From the NCBI GenBank assembly GCA_905221605.1, contig CAJNDS010000668.1:639555-703554 (forward strand): DNA of 64,000 nt. The letters are read 5' to 3'. Each line of letters begins with the position of its first letter. Positions within the stretch are counted from its first letter, which is position 1. The position numbers were made by a program, and so were the translations under genes. The stretch is from Symbiodinium natans. Its lineage: Eukaryota; Sar; Dinophyceae; Suessiales; Symbiodiniaceae. Below are positions 33,089 through 44,240 of the stretch, piece by piece. A model generated the notes under the pieces. It was not told the DNA's origin and searched no databases. It was given only the letters and a program-made list of their open reading frames with translations.

Positions 33089-33864
33089 GTTTAGGGTTTG
33101 GGGTATAGGTTTTAGGGTTTAGGGTTTAGGGTTTAGGGCTGCGTTGTGTTGGGGTGGGTCCTCGCCGAAATCATCCAGCGACCGGGAGGTGACTTGAGTG
33201 TGGGCTCAGTGCAGGGAGGTCGCACTCCAAGGTCATGAGCAGGTAGTGTTGTAGTGTCATTGCTCTCGCACAGACACAGCGAGGTTGCGGGGTCGCCGGT
33301 GCAAGCTCATCCTTTGTAGCCCTTCCGCTACTTTGTATAGATTATGCCAGTATGTTAAGTAAGTTTCACCCAGTTAAGGCAAGAAAGGGTGACAAAAACA
33401 CAAGTTATGAAGACAATAGAGGAACGTTGGGGTCAGGAGGGTTTAGGGTTGGTTTCGCTCTCTTATGCGGTGTCTGCTTGAGAGCTCAAACATAGCACCG
33501 ATGGCTCCTGCGTCATGACCTGTCGATAGTTTGAGATGTGGGGGAGGGGGGTGGTTTACGTAACCATAAACCCTAAACCCTAAACCCTGAACCCTGAACC
33601 CTGAACCCTGAACCCTAAACCCTGAACCCTGAACCCTCAACCCTGAACCCTGAACCCTAAACCCTAAACCCTGAACCCTGAACCCTCACCCAGTGTTCCC
33701 GAAGGCTTCCTTAGCATGTATATGGTCAGTTCTCAAAGTATGGTCCCTTTTTGGGGTACCTGACGGGGTCCTTTGAATAAACTCGCTGTATGAAGGGCAT
33801 GTATATAAATTTACATACACCTATATACATATATGTATATATATATATATACGCATGTCTTCAG

Positions 33865-34289
33865 GGACCTTGTGAACCCCCATCCGCCTGTCCAGGACCG
33901 GCTACACCTTCACGGAGGCAGCGTGCCCTACCGACTCGGGGAGCTTCCGTCTGTATGTCTACTAGGACGCCAGTGGTACTCTTGTTCCCTTGTCAGGGTT
34001 TCGGGCTTGGGGTAGGAACCCTTGCATGAACCTACCTAACCCAAACACGGGTGCCCTTTTTTTCTCCTAGGGAACTCGAAGCATGGGGCTTTGTTTTTGA
34101 CAGCGTGGTGCGCGTGGACAACGCCCCCCCGCAAGCCTGACCCTAACAGTCAAAATGCATCACTGTCTCCACTGCGCAAGTAGCTCGCGAAACTACGAGT
34201 GAGAAACCTCAGCACCGCTGTCAGGGCTACAGCAGCGAGGTCACCCCCGAAGTGGACCGCTTTTGGGGGGAGGGGGATCGCTTGACAGG
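33865..34289 (+). CDS. Unknown gene fragments, three candidate exons
   Basis: Candidates are 33865-33997 (DLVNPHPPVQDRLHLHGGSV), 34071-34130 (ELEAWGFVFDSVVRVDNAPP) and 34225-34289 (GYSSEVTPEVDRFWGEGDRL). Acceptors are good, with a long T/C tract before 34071. The joins are ambiguous because several GT and GC donors are possible. No family is recognised. Confidence 0.38.
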
Positions 34290-34794
34290 GTTTTGGTTGG
34301 GGTTTCGGGTTTGGGGAGGGCTTGGGGCGGACTGCTGAAGAGTGGTGTTTCGAGTGTGGTGGGCAGTAGCTGGGTCGCGCCCCTGCTTGAAAAAGCGAAA
34401 AAAGCAGACAAGTCGAGGGCAATGTAGGGTTGCAAACAAGCACGTGTTTCACCCACCCTCCTCCCCAAGCTCCTAGACTGCGTTTGAATAATGCATTTAA
34501 GCGTTAGCTGCTCCGTCTTAAAAGGGGCAACGAACTCCGCATTTCTTATAGAGGGTTAAGGAGAGGATACCTCTCACATCAGCTGGTTTTCAGTTCGAGT
34601 TTCAGGGCTTCAGAAGGTAGATTCCGGCATCGGCCCCATGCAAGCAGTATGTGCAGAATGCAGCCCCAATTCCAACAGGGTTTGTGGGTTTGGTTTCAAG
34701 AATGTGAAAGGTTTACTGTGGTTTTAAGGTTGGGTTAGGGACGAGCCTCTTTGGACAACAAGTTCGCACAGCTTGAATGTGAATGCCGTAAACC

Positions 34795-35095
34795 CCAAAC
34801 CCTAAACCCCCAAAGGGGTTTAGGGGTTTGTTCCTAAACCCCTAAACCCCCAAACCCCTAAACCCCTAAACCCCCAAACCCCCAAACCCCCAAACCCCTA
34901 GACCCCTAAAGCCCTAAACCCCGAAACCCCTAAACCCTGAAACCCCTAAACCCCTAAAGCCCTAAAGCCCCAAACCCCCTAAACCCCTTAAACCCCTAAA
35001 CCCCCAAACCCCCAAACCCCCAAACCCCCAAACCCCTAAACCCCTAAACCCCTAAACCCCTAAACCCCTAAACCCTAAACCCTTAAACCCCCGCC
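34795..35095 (-). repeat. Degenerate CCCCTAAA array
   Basis: About 300 bp of CCCCTAAA and CCCCCAAA variants. A short opposite-strand stretch near 34815-34832 makes a local hairpin. Confidence 0.9.
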
Positions 35096-35118
35096 TCGAG
35101 CGTTGAAGCCTTGGCCCA

Positions 35119-35336
35119 CTTGGAGGTTCATGGTGCTTACTAACCACTTATAACTGTACTTATAACCCTACTTATAACACCCCTAAAGGGCCTTATAGGG
35201 GTTATCCCAATTATAAGTAGGGTTATAAGTACAGTTACTCTAAACCCTAAACCCTAAACCCTAAACCCTAAACCCTAAACCCTAAACCCTAAACCCTCAG
35301 GTTAGTAAGTCCCATGAACCTTCAAGCACCCGAATG
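35119..35336. mobile_element. Family A foldback element interrupted by telomeric repeats
   Basis: The ends CTTGGAGGTTCATGG and CCCATGAACCTTCAAG and the palindromic centre match the intact copies at 39598-39748 and 40555-40706. About nine CCCTAAA units sit in the right arm between CAGTTAC and GGTTAGTAAGT and replace a few element bases. The telomeric insertion is therefore younger than the element. Confidence 0.8.
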
Positions 35337-35345
35337 TCCCTGCAG

Positions 35346-36226
35346 GATGCTGGCCTGCCTGGCAAGATCGCGAGGACCAGCTCCCACCTTCGCTTTTTCG
35401 ACCTCTCGCATCCCATATGGGGTTTAGGGTTAGGGTTTAGGGTTTAGGGTTTAGGGTTTCGGGTTTAGGGTTTAGGGTTTAGGGTTTAGGGTTTAGGGTT
35501 TAGGGTTTAGGGATACTATATGGGGTTTCCGAAATTGGGGGTACCTTCTTGGGGTCCTGATTATGAGGGAATCCGACTGTTTGGGGGTCTACTTTAGGGC
35601 CTGTTAGGGGTCCCCTATGTTCGTAAACCCCCATTTCGCTGCGATGCTGGTTGCTTCATCGGTAGGGAATCAGGTATTCTACACCTTCTACCCTCAACCC
35701 AATCGCAAGAGGGGATCCCAGGGAGGAGGGAAATCCTCAACCCTAAACCGACAGGGGAGGGGGCGGGGGGGCATACGCAGATGCTGGTGTATACAGAACC
35801 TTTACGGAAGAATTTAAGGTGGCGAATACCGTATACTTTCTAGTAAGAGCCAGAGATCATTGGGGTGCCGACTGGGGCTTCGTTTAGAGTCGGCCATTCC
35901 GGAGAGGAAGACTCTAAAGACGTCCCAGGTTTGGGTTCTGCAACCCCCCTAAACCCAAAACCCTTAGGGTTTAGGGTTTAAGGTTTAGGCCCTCAGTCCG
36001 GCTGCAAAAAAAAGGATTTAGGGTTTAGGGTTTAGGGTTTAGTAAGCCCAGGTTTAGGCGGGGTTCTGGTTCTGGGGCTTAAACTGCTTTCGATGATGCC
36101 CTGGAATGCAGGACAAGGCAAGCCTCAGATTCCGGCACGAATGGCAATTGGTGAAAATTCGGCCCAGAAAGCAGAGTTGATGTGTCGAGCCAGCGAAAGA
36201 GTCATGACAAGGCACTTAGGGCTTGG
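35346..36226 (+). CDS. Unknown gene fragment, two phase-consistent exons
   Basis: Exon 35346-35421 reads DAGLPGKIARTSSHLRFFDL then SHPIW, and exon 36112-36226 reads QGKPQIPARMAIGENSAQKA then ELMCRASERVM. The phase matches at the join, which spans TTTAGGG repeats and a family D copy. A further exon from about 36329 (RHVPEQPSRAPSGNGDPNTG) is also phase-compatible. The family is unknown. Confidence 0.42.
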
Positions 36227-36884
36227 GTAGGTACATAGGAAATGAGGGGTTTAGATACCCTATAAAGTCCTTTAAAAGGGCTAGGGAGGGAGGTCCAAGG
36301 CCTCAAAGCACTACCAGGGGCGGCTTACCAGTCTCCGCCATGTACCCGAGCAGCCGTCGCGAGCGCCCTCGGGCAACGGTGATCCGAACACAGGCCGCCC
36401 GGGTTGGGCAATGAGGGAAGAAGCAGCACCCCTATATAGAAAGTCCTTTAAGGGATTGTGTAGGGTACCCATGATGTCAATTAAGCTGACTCATGTCCTT
36501 TTGCTTTGCTGCTACATGTTTCTCAAGACGCTGCGAAGTCATTTTGCGGATACACTTTCCCGACGTGGGTCCCACATGCCGTCGGGCACGCTCTAGAACT
36601 CGATTCCCTTCATTGCACAAGCAGGAGTATTCCTGACTTGAGTGGTATTGGAGTCGCTGGGTTAACTCCCAAGTCCTGGTAGAAAGCATGGAGCTCCGAT
36701 TCCTGCGGCCCCCGCTACTTGTACGTCAAAGTGCATTTGGTCTGCGGGATGTCAGCCCCAACACGGCGCAGACCCACATGCCCAGAAACTCGTTTAGGGT
36801 TTAGGGTGTAGGGTTTTAAGTTTAGTTTAGGGGCTGCTTCGGGATTCTCCTGAGGGGGTTCCATAATCACGACAAATGGGTCAA

Positions 36885-37196
36885 TTCAGTGAGCTATTGT
36901 GGTAGTCGTCGCTTTCGGGGGAAGCAACCAAGCACCAGACCCGAAACTTCAAATGCCTTTAAACCAGATCCCCACAACGGAGATTTTGAAAGTACCCCCA
37001 AGCAAAAGCAACCGGGTACCCCAAAAAAGTACAGCTTTGTCTCTCCTTATGGGGGATACCTGGAGGCATGCACCCTCCCTCTAAACCCTAAACCCCAAAC
37101 CCTAAACCCTAAACCTGCCAAACCTTGACAAGGCCATGAGGCAGTCGCAGAGTGAGCCGGGGCTGGAGATCTCCAGGCTATCCTATAGGGCTCAGG
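36885..37196 (+). CDS. Two candidate exons, unknown protein
   Basis: The stretch 36885-37011 reads RPETSNAFKPDPHNGDFEST and similar polar sequence. The exon 37133-37196 lies between CCCTAAA and TTTAGGG arrays and reads AMRQSQSEPGLEISRLSYRA. Their linkage is not established. Confidence 0.35.
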
Positions 37197-37718
37197 GTTT
37201 AGGGTTTAGGGTTTAGGAGGTTTTGGGTGTAGGGTTTAGGGTCTAGGGGGCTTTGGGTTTAGGATTTAGAGTTTTGGGGCTTTCGGTCTCAGGCAGCTTC
37301 TCTGCGTACCTGCATATATAGTCTAAGGGCATGAGTCAAGACGTAATAAAAGTAATAGTAATAATGTATACTTCAATATAGTACACATGCGACTTAATAT
37401 ATCACAAAGCACATATATATATATATACATATAGATATGTATATATACATATATACATATCTATATACATATATTGGAAATATTTTTCAAAAGGCGACAG
37501 TTAACTCACTGCCACTACCTGGGAACTCCCTTCATGAGATTGTCCTTACACACTACAAAGCCCAACCCGGGGGAGCTGGGGTTTAGAGTTTAGGGTTTCG
37601 CGTGCATGTGCGGGGAGGGGGGGGGGGGGTGGGTGATCACCTCGCGAGTGGCTTGGCGTTATGGGTGTACTCAGGTTCCCAGAGCGAGACCAGCGAGACT
37701 TTCGCTTGGGAAGGATCC

Positions 37719-37868
37719 ATGAGTTCCAATATGATACAGCATCAGATGCAATATAGCCCCTAAAGATACATTAGTTCCAATGTGATATAGCATAAGATGC
37801 AATATGGCCCCTAAAGATACATGAGTTCCAATATGATATAGCATAAGCTGCAACATAGCCCCAAAGGC
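37719..37868. repeat. 51-bp minisatellite, three copies
   Basis: Three diverged copies of a unit beginning ATGAGTTCCAATATGATA start at 37719, 37770 and 37821. The 51-bp period is a multiple of three, so a repeated minus-strand frame appears, but nothing supports expression. Confidence 0.9.
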
Positions 37869-38560
37869 AAAGTAAGGTATCGTCGCCCATTGGGGCCTTG
37901 GGCTCTGGGCAGCTCCTGCAGGCCCAACCTAGACATCTCAGGGTTGGCAGGGAGAGAGGGTTTAGGGTTTAGGGTTTAGAGAGAAAAAACCCAAAGACGG
38001 AGACGGACAGTGAGAACGAGCGCAAGAGCGAGAGAGAGTGAGAGTGAGAGTGAGAGTAGGTGGGCAGAAACATCCCAGAACCCTAGACCCGTAGTGTTTC
38101 CATTACTCATTTTGTGTGACCCTTATGTGCCTTGTAGGGTACCCTTTAGTTGACCAGGACCTGAACCCGTAAGTTCAACACGCCCAAACTCCAAGCCCTG
38201 AACCCTGTAAACTCCACAAACCCTGAAGCCTTTCAGGCAAGACAACATCGAGGCCAAAACCTCACAGACCTGTGCAGTTGCTTGGGAGAGGAGGGCCTGT
38301 TGCGGGTTGTAGGGTTTAGGGCTATAGCAGAGGGAGGATTCTTGGGAAATTCTGCTTCGAAGTTCCCCTTGGAGCACCAGCCAGGGAAGAATAGAGCTCC
38401 GGCCCCTAAACCCCTCAACCCTCAACCCTCAACCCTAAACCCTCAACCCTCAACCCTAAACCCTCAACCCTCAACCCTAAACCCTAAACCCTCAACCTTG
38501 AACCCCAAACCCTGATCAAAGAGCATGAGGGTTTTGGAGCTAAGAGTTGAGGGTGTAAGG

Positions 38561-38697
38561 TTGGCATGCTCCCCCTTATACTAACAGCTCCTTTATAGGG
38601 ATTATAGTCGGGGGGGGGGGTCCCTTAATCGGGGGTACTATAATGGGGTTACTATAATCCCTATTAAGAGCTGTTAGTATAAGGGGGACGTCCTGAG
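38561..38697. mobile_element. Family B foldback element, near-complete palindrome
   Basis: Arms CCCCTTATACTAACAGCTCC and its complement GAGCTGTTAGTATAAGGGG enclose a G-run and ACTATAAT motifs. It lies in the inferred intron upstream of the exon at 38722. Confidence 0.7.
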
Positions 38698-38721
38698 TTT
38701 AAGGTTCAGGTCTTTTGCCAG

Positions 38722-39583
38722 CGGCTCAGCCAGGGAGAGCTTCGTGCAAGGCATGTCAGGTGGTTGACACGAGGGGTTTCTAGGAGCCAAGCCCTAAGCG
38801 TTTGGGCATGGAGTGTAACATGTTTTTTGTTGGTCGAATTTCCGGCCAGGACCCTAAACCCTAATATAGGGGCCTTATTAATTAGAATAGTTTTTTTTGG
38901 GGGGGGGATTATAGCATACTGCTAAAGGCACCATAAGGGTATACTAGCAGTAATTATTCCACACCATAAACCCGGGTCGAGCGCTCAAGGTCCCGACAGG
39001 CTTCGCAGTAAGGGGTTCGTTTTCGAATTTCCAGCCGGGTATTCCCCAGAGTCCGGGTTGAGGGGTTTTATTTAGGGTTTAGGGTTTAGGGTTTAGGGTT
39101 CAGGGTTCAGGGTTCAGGGTTTAGGGTTGAGGTCAGGGTTTTTGCCTTTGAAATGACGTAAAGAGTCTGGGTTCAAAATTGGTTTCAAAGGCTTTGGGTT
39201 TCGGGATCTTCCCCGTGCAGGGTTTGGAGTGCGCGGATGGGAGGTATGGAGCAATCTCGTTTAGAGTCCTGCCTTTTGGAGACAAACCCCATAGGCATCG
39301 ACTACCTAGGGAGCACAAGAACCTTCAAGTGTTGTATCGTTTCAGCCCAGTACCCTGCAATTAGGAATATGCCTCCAACGTGATCGTCGGTATGAAACAG
39401 GCTCGTCTTCCAACATAAACCTACTAACCCTTTCTATTCCTTCGTTAAAGGGTTTCTGCGATCCAGGCGGCTGCGGCGCAGGTCGATTTCTTTGATTGCA
39501 GCTTGGCGACTCTCGATTTTCGGGCGCCTGAATTTCAGGAGTTGGGGAATTCTGAGATTTGGCCCCGATCGCCTAAACCCTGA
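38722..39583 (+). CDS. Unknown gene, three phase-consistent exons ending in a stop
   Basis: Exons are 38722-38759 (RLSQGELRARHV), 39221-39328 (VWSARMGGMEQSRLESCLLE then TNPIGIDYLGSTRTF) and 39451-39583 (VSAIQAAAAQVDFFDCSLAT then LDFRAPEFQELGNSEIW). Phase is kept at both joins, and the stop lies at 39581-39583. An upstream exon at 38237-38305 (QDNIEAKTSQTCAVAWERRA) may belong but its donor is unclear. The family is unknown. Confidence 0.45.
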
Positions 39584-39597
39584 CCCCTTAAACCCTT

Positions 39598-39748
39598 CTT
39601 GGAGGTTCATGGTACTTACTAACCAATTATAACTGTACTTATAACCCCACTTATAATACCACTAAAGGGCCTTACAGGGGTTATCCCAATTATAAGTAGG
39701 GTTATAAGCTCAGTTACAAGTGGTTAGTAAGTACCATGAACCTCCAAG
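39598..39748. mobile_element. Family A foldback element, nearly perfect palindrome
   Basis: The whole 151 bp folds on itself. The ends are CTTGGAGGTTCATGGTACTT and its complement, and the loop is near AAAGGGCCTTACAGG. Other copies lie at about 2355-2471, 16212-16317, 17697-17767, 19201-19297, 35119-35336, 40555-40706, 54401-54510 and 57456-57567. Each ends in CCAAG or TCAAG, which could act as a 3' splice site. Confidence 0.85.
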
Positions 39749-39847
39749 TAAACCCTTTAGACGGGGGTTTCGGAGGATTTGGGGGTTTTGGGCTTCCATG
39801 CTGCGAGCCTTGCCCAACCCCCCCAAAGCTCTCTTTCCTAGAAAGCC

Positions 39848-39945
39848 GGGTTTAGGGTTCGGTGTGTAGGGTTTAGGGTTTAGGGTTTAGGGTTTAGGGT
39901 TTAGGGTTTAGGGTTTAGGGTTTAGGGTTTAGGGTTTATATAGGG
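39848..39945 (+). repeat. TTTAGGG array
   Basis: About twelve units, the first few degenerate (GGTTCGGTGTGTAGGG). No exon is recognised directly upstream. Confidence 0.9.
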
Positions 39946-40189
39946 TTTCGGGTGTAGGATTTAGGGTTTAAGGGGCCATGCGTCACAAAAACCGACAGGG
40001 CCCGAAAGCCCTCCTGAGCCTTATACTCCTTATCACAGGGGATGGCGTGTATGGTCAGGCTTTGTAAGCCCTGAACCCTAAACCCTACACCTTAAAACCT
40101 AAATCCTAGACCCTACACCCTATAAACCCCATAAACCCTATAAAGCCTATAGACCCTATAAACCCCATAAACCCGAAACCCCAAACCAG

Positions 40190-40503
40190 ATTCGGAACCA
40201 AGCATCGTGAGTTGTGATCTGGTTCGCCCAGGGTTTCTGCAGTTTGGGTTGGGGTCTCAGGGTCGAAGGAAGGTTTAGGGCCTTTAGGGAGTTGGGGTTC
40301 AGGGTTACAGGCTTTGCAGATTCAGGGCCCGGTTTTTTTTGGGTTTGGGAGGGCCCCTCTTGGACAGCCGAGGTTCAAAGGAGCTGAAGACGGAACCTCC
40401 GACTGCTTTGGGCGGGTATCTGATCATGCAGGAGAAGAAGCAGGAGAGAAAACTGCAGGCACTGGGGTGTGTGCGGGATGACGCTCTCTTGGCAGTAGGC
40501 TGA
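40190..40503 (+). CDS. Unknown gene fragment, two phase-consistent exons
   Basis: Exon 40190-40232 reads SEPSIVSCDLVRP. Exon 40368-40503 reads RGSKELKTEPPTALGGYLIM then QEKKQERKLQALGCVRDDAL to a stop, or to a GTAGGC donor at 40495. Phase matches at the join. The minus strand is also open here (40305-40568), which I take as antisense. Confidence 0.42.
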
Positions 40504-40554
40504 CGTTCTGTGTAGAAACCGGACATTCGCAACGCAGCATCGTTATGCTGCTGT

Positions 40555-40706
40555 ACTTGAAGGTTCATGGTACCTACTAACCAATTATAACTGTACTTAT
40601 AACCCTACTTATAATACCCCTAAAGGGCCTTATAGGGGTTATCCCAATTACAAGTAGGGTTATAAGTACAGTTATAAGTGGTTAGTAAGTAGCATGAACC
40701 TTCAAG
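40555..40706. mobile_element. Family A foldback element
   Basis: A 152-bp palindrome with ends ACTTGAAGGTTCATGG and CATGAACCTTCAAG, close to the copy at 39598. It lies about 50 bp after the preceding exon's stop. Confidence 0.85.
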
Positions 40707-40782
40707 TAACTAACTGTTCGACATTCCGATAAAACAGAGCCTGCCGCTTTCAAAACATGGGCTCATGCCAGGGCACCCAGTT

Positions 40783-40884
40783 CTTTGTCATAGTTGGGTA
40801 ACATTTTACATTTTTAAGGGTACTTAAACCCAATAAGGAATATACATTTAAAATGTTTAATACTATACCAACCATGAACTAGAG
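40783..40884. mobile_element. Family K element, second copy of the cyclin-gene intron
   Basis: This copy shares TTTGTCATAGTTGGGTA at the left, ACATTTTTAAGGGTAC inside and CCAACCATGAACTA at the right with the cyclin intron at 4471. It is flanked by GTT on both sides. No exon pair around it is proven. Confidence 0.75.
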
Positions 40885-41162
40885 TTACCTCAAGCAAGAC
40901 CTTTAGAATTAGGCCCTTGCAGCTCTTTTGCACCCTAAGCTCCAGAACGTCCTAACTCTCCGGGCCCCTAAACACCCAGCTCAACCGGCAACCTCAAAAC
41001 TCCTTCCCTCAAAGCCCTTCGTTGGCTCACTAGCATTGCCAACACACACTTTGAGGATAACGTGGGTATGTGAAAGTAGGGTCAAGTGTGGTAACTGTAC
41101 TTGTAGCCGCATAGTCCTGTTTAATGGTCCAACCCTGAACCCTGAACCCTAAACCCAAGCAG

Positions 41163-41658
41163 GCTTGGTTGAACACTCCGGCGCACCTGCGGCCAGCTCC
41201 CAGTCCCACTGACATGGGCTGCCACTGGGCGCGCAGTTGGCGAAGTTAACCCAGAGCCCTCCAACGCCCCCTTACTGCGTGGTGAACTCCTTGAACAACC
41301 TCAAACCATATAGGGGTCTGTGTATCAAGCATGTAGGGGTCCGTGTATGATGATGAAAAGGTGTGTTCCTTAATTGAGGGGTCTGAGGGGCTCTTCGGGC
41401 AGAGGCTTCGGGAGTTTGGGGTTTTGCCGAAGGGGCTTGTGCAACCACGTGGTTTTGCTTTTTACAGTGATACCGGAGCAAGAACTAAACACGCAGAGGT
41501 TGAAGGATCCTTGCAGAGTTTGCAGGGTTTTAAGGTCAACAAAGCAACCGGAATTCAGAGAGGGAGAGAGTGAGCATGGTTTTCGCCACAAAGATGGGCC
41601 CGTAGATTGGGTCAGCCCCCTTCTTATATGTTCCCACCCTGATCTGCTTCAAACATAG
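41163..41658 (+). CDS. Two candidate exons, unknown protein
   Basis: 41163-41247 follows a CCCTAAA block and reads AWLNTPAHLRPAPSPTDMGC to a stop. 41468-41658 follows a strong acceptor (GCTTTTTACAG). It is open in two frames, one giving IPEQELNTQRLKDPCRVCRV and on to a stop at 41656, the other giving DTGARTKHAEVEGSLQSLQG. The frame and linkage are unresolved. Confidence 0.33.
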
Positions 41659-41785
41659 GCACCCTTTGACCAGGCATGCCAAACTATGAGACGGAAATGG
41701 CGCGAGGACAGGTCGGTCGGTGCTATGAACACGACCAAAGGGCAGACAAAGCCAGACACTCTACTGAGTCTACTACCTGCCAATT

Positions 41786-41897
41786 CTTTGTGGTGCTTTA
41801 CTGTAACTTTAGATCCTTAGCCTTTTTGGGTTTTTTGGGTTTCTTAGTAAGGCAGCTAAAAATTTAGTTTATAGCTACCTCCTAAGTGCTGCCCAGA
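41786..41897. mobile_element. Family J element
   Basis: About 110 bp, closely matching 51301-51411 (TTTAGATCC, GGCAGCTAAAA, TTTATAGCTAC). Short flanking duplications are visible: AATT here and ATATC at the other copy. Terminal inverted repeats are weak. Confidence 0.7.
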
Positions 41898-42271
41898 ATT
41901 TAGGGTTTAGGATTTAAGGTTTTGGGTTTAGGGTTTAGGGTTGCAGCTTGGAACATCAAAGTCAGAGGGTTGAGTCTGGGGATCAGAATGGGTTGTTTGC
42001 TGCACGCTGTGGGTGCACCTGAGCCACTCGGAGTGTTCCCAAACGGAAGTAACGACCGCTCGTCAACCTACTACCCTACAGAGGCTTGTGTTTTTAAAAG
42101 CTCTACACTGTAGTCCACCACTAGGCCCGCAGTGGACAGGCTAGCCAGCTTGCTTGTACGATTGGCTATTAGGCCTTAACATCCCCACAATGAACCCTAT
42201 AAAGGGCCTTTTCAGGGATTATAGTGTATAATAGCCCCTCCTGGTATGCAGGACTCAAGCTCCCAGTGCAG

Positions 42272-42364
42272 AAAGCAGTTGATCCAAAATGGTCCACGGA
42301 GCTGAAGAAGGTGAATGCGAGCCTCTGCTGGAGTCGGCACACGCACACGCACAGAAAACCCTAA
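42272..42364 (+). CDS. Candidate terminal exon
   Basis: The reading is KAVDPKWSTELKKVNASLCW and a few residues more. The stop codon TAA comes from the first unit of the following CCCTAAA array. Neither the family nor the upstream exons are known. Confidence 0.33.
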   Translation, partial: KAVDPKWSTELKKVNASLCWSRHTHTHRKP

Positions 42365-43057
42365 ACCCTAAACCCTAAACCCTAAACCCTAAACCCTGAA
42401 CTGCCCTAAACCCAAAGCAAGGACTTAACACAAACAGACACACAAGCGAAAACAAGCATGCAAGCCAACAAGCAGGCAAGCAACAAACACGTACAAGCAC
42501 ACTCGCACACTGACACGGTAGCTGATACTCACGTGCCCGTAGCATAACCGTAACATACATTGAAATTGTTGTACGTACATTGCGCTAGGCAGTCGCCTTT
42601 CATGAACTTCAGAAGCAAACGGGGCATAAATACATTCAGTCCACATACTGAGAAAGTATCTACGTGCTGGTATTCACTATGCCTTCAGTTATATGTGTTG
42701 AAGCCACATTCTGTACATCACAATGAGCGTTTTGAAACCGGCTGAATTCAGTCGCCCTGGTTGGACTAATCATGAGTATTTGGCAGCATTTGCTAGACTT
42801 AATGAGAACGGATGACGGTGCTTGCATACATCAATGCAGACATTTATTGCCGCACTTTAGTGATGGAGGTGTGGTGCTGAGACGGTTTCGCTTCTTCATT
42901 GCGCTTTAGCTGTGTCGAATGCCGTGCCTTCCTGCTTCTCCGCATGAGCCCCACCAGTAAGGCTTCGCCCATTCCCCTTGAGTTTCTTTCAAGAGGCAGA
43001 AGTTGGGACTGTTAGCATAGGGGGGAACATCCCAAGGCATAAGCCTTGCTTATCCAG

Positions 43058-43293
43058 CTGAGGAAAGTCGGTGCCTGCATCAAGTACCAGAACAACCTGT
43101 CATCTTCAATGCTCACGCCTCGGAATGGTCGTTCTGTTAGTCAGGATCCTGCTCGGGTCAGGTCACTTGAAACCCTAAACTCTAAACCCTAAACCCTAGA
43201 CCAAGTTCAGGCAGGCGGATACCCTCAACTCCGTGCCCGGGCGAGTGGCCAAAAAGCCTCAACCATTCAGTGCTCCTAACTTGCAGCACATGG
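43058..43293 (+). CDS. Unknown gene fragment, two phase-consistent exons
   Basis: Exon 43058-43161 reads LRKVGACIKYQNNLSSSMLT then PRNGRSVSQDPARV. Exon 43211-43293 reads QADTLNSVPGRVAKKPQPFS then APNLQHM. The 49-bp intron between them is largely CCCTAAA units. The second exon stops at a family I element whose first bases (CATGG|GCATTT) offer a GC donor. The family is unknown. Confidence 0.45.
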
Positions 43294-43744
43294 GCATTTC
43301 CCAAAATAAGGAAACCCTAATATGCCCCGAACATATTATAATCCTTACTATAGGAGCCACAAAAAAAGGGTAACCCTAAACCCTAAACCCTAAACCCTAA
43401 ACCCTAAACCCTAAACCCCATTTTCCGAAACCCCCACATCTTGTGAGGCGCTGGAACATCTCCCTGCGATATCATGTTTTAGCCTCCAAGAGCAGAGCTC
43501 TCTGAGCTCCCTAAATATTTAGGGTTTAGAGTTTTATAGGGTTTAGGGTTTAGGGTGTTTGCTTCAATCCCCCCCCCCCCCCCCCCCCCCCCGCGCCCAC
43601 CCCGTCAAAAAGAAGAAAGACTCTTCCCCGTATAAAAGGTGCTACAGGGATTGTAATCTTTTTTTGGGGGGGTTCTTAAGCAAGTAGTAGGTGTTTGAGG
43701 CAACTTTGCATTTTTCAAGTTGGAAATTTAACTGGTTGGATCAG

Positions 43745-43798
43745 AACTGGCGCCAGCTGGACGGCGCCTTTCAAGACTGCGCCTCTCTAGGGACCTGA
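43745..43798 (+). CDS. Candidate terminal exon
   Basis: After GGTTGGATCAG the reading is NWRQLDGAFQDCASLGT and a stop. TTTAGGG repeats follow at 43809. No homologue is recognised. Confidence 0.35.
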   Translation, partial: NWRQLDGAFQDCASLGT

Positions 43799-44004
43799 TT
43801 CAAAACGGTTTAGGGTTTTGGGTTTTGGGTTTTAGGGTTTAGGGTTTAGGGTTTAGGGTAGTTCCCCCTATGGGGATTCTAGTACCTCCCACCATTAAGG
43901 AGCTGTTAGGATAAGGGGGGAACCTCCCAAGTTTAGGGCTCTTGGGCTCTATGGATTGTTTAGTGGGACCCAAAAACAAATGCCGCGAACCCAGGCCCGG
44001 TCAG

Positions 44005-44227
44005 ATCTCGCCGGAGCTCCCATTTATGTGGAAGAAAGCTGCTTGGCGGAAAGGTGCTGTCTCACGAGGGTTTAGCTTTGTTTCGATTTTTGTGGGGGAG
44101 AGTAAAGGGTTTGTTTTTTTTCAGGGTTTAGGGACCTCAGTCCACGCTTCATAAACGGGTGATTTTTTGCTTCCTGGAGGGAAGTTGCAGGTGTGCCGGC
44201 AGCCTCAAAGTCCGTTGCTCACAAGGG
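44005..44227 (+). CDS. Two phase-compatible candidate exons
   Basis: 44005-44053 reads ISPELPFMWKKAAWRK and ends AAAG|GTGCTG. 44191-44227 reads VPAASKSVAHK and ends at TTTAGGG repeats. They could be upstream of the long open segment at 44241, but phase to it is not settled. Confidence 0.35.
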
Positions 44228-44240
44228 GTTTAGGGTTTAG

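Noticed and set aside
34150-34468. Overlapping minus-strand frames of 70-100 codons.
   Set aside because: They overlap the plus-strand candidate exon GYSSEVTPEVDRFWGEG and G-rich degenerate repeats, and show no recognisable domain.
40305-40568. Minus-strand 87-codon frame.
   Set aside because: It is antisense to the plus exon reading TEPPTALGGYLIMQEKKQER, which keeps phase with its upstream exon.
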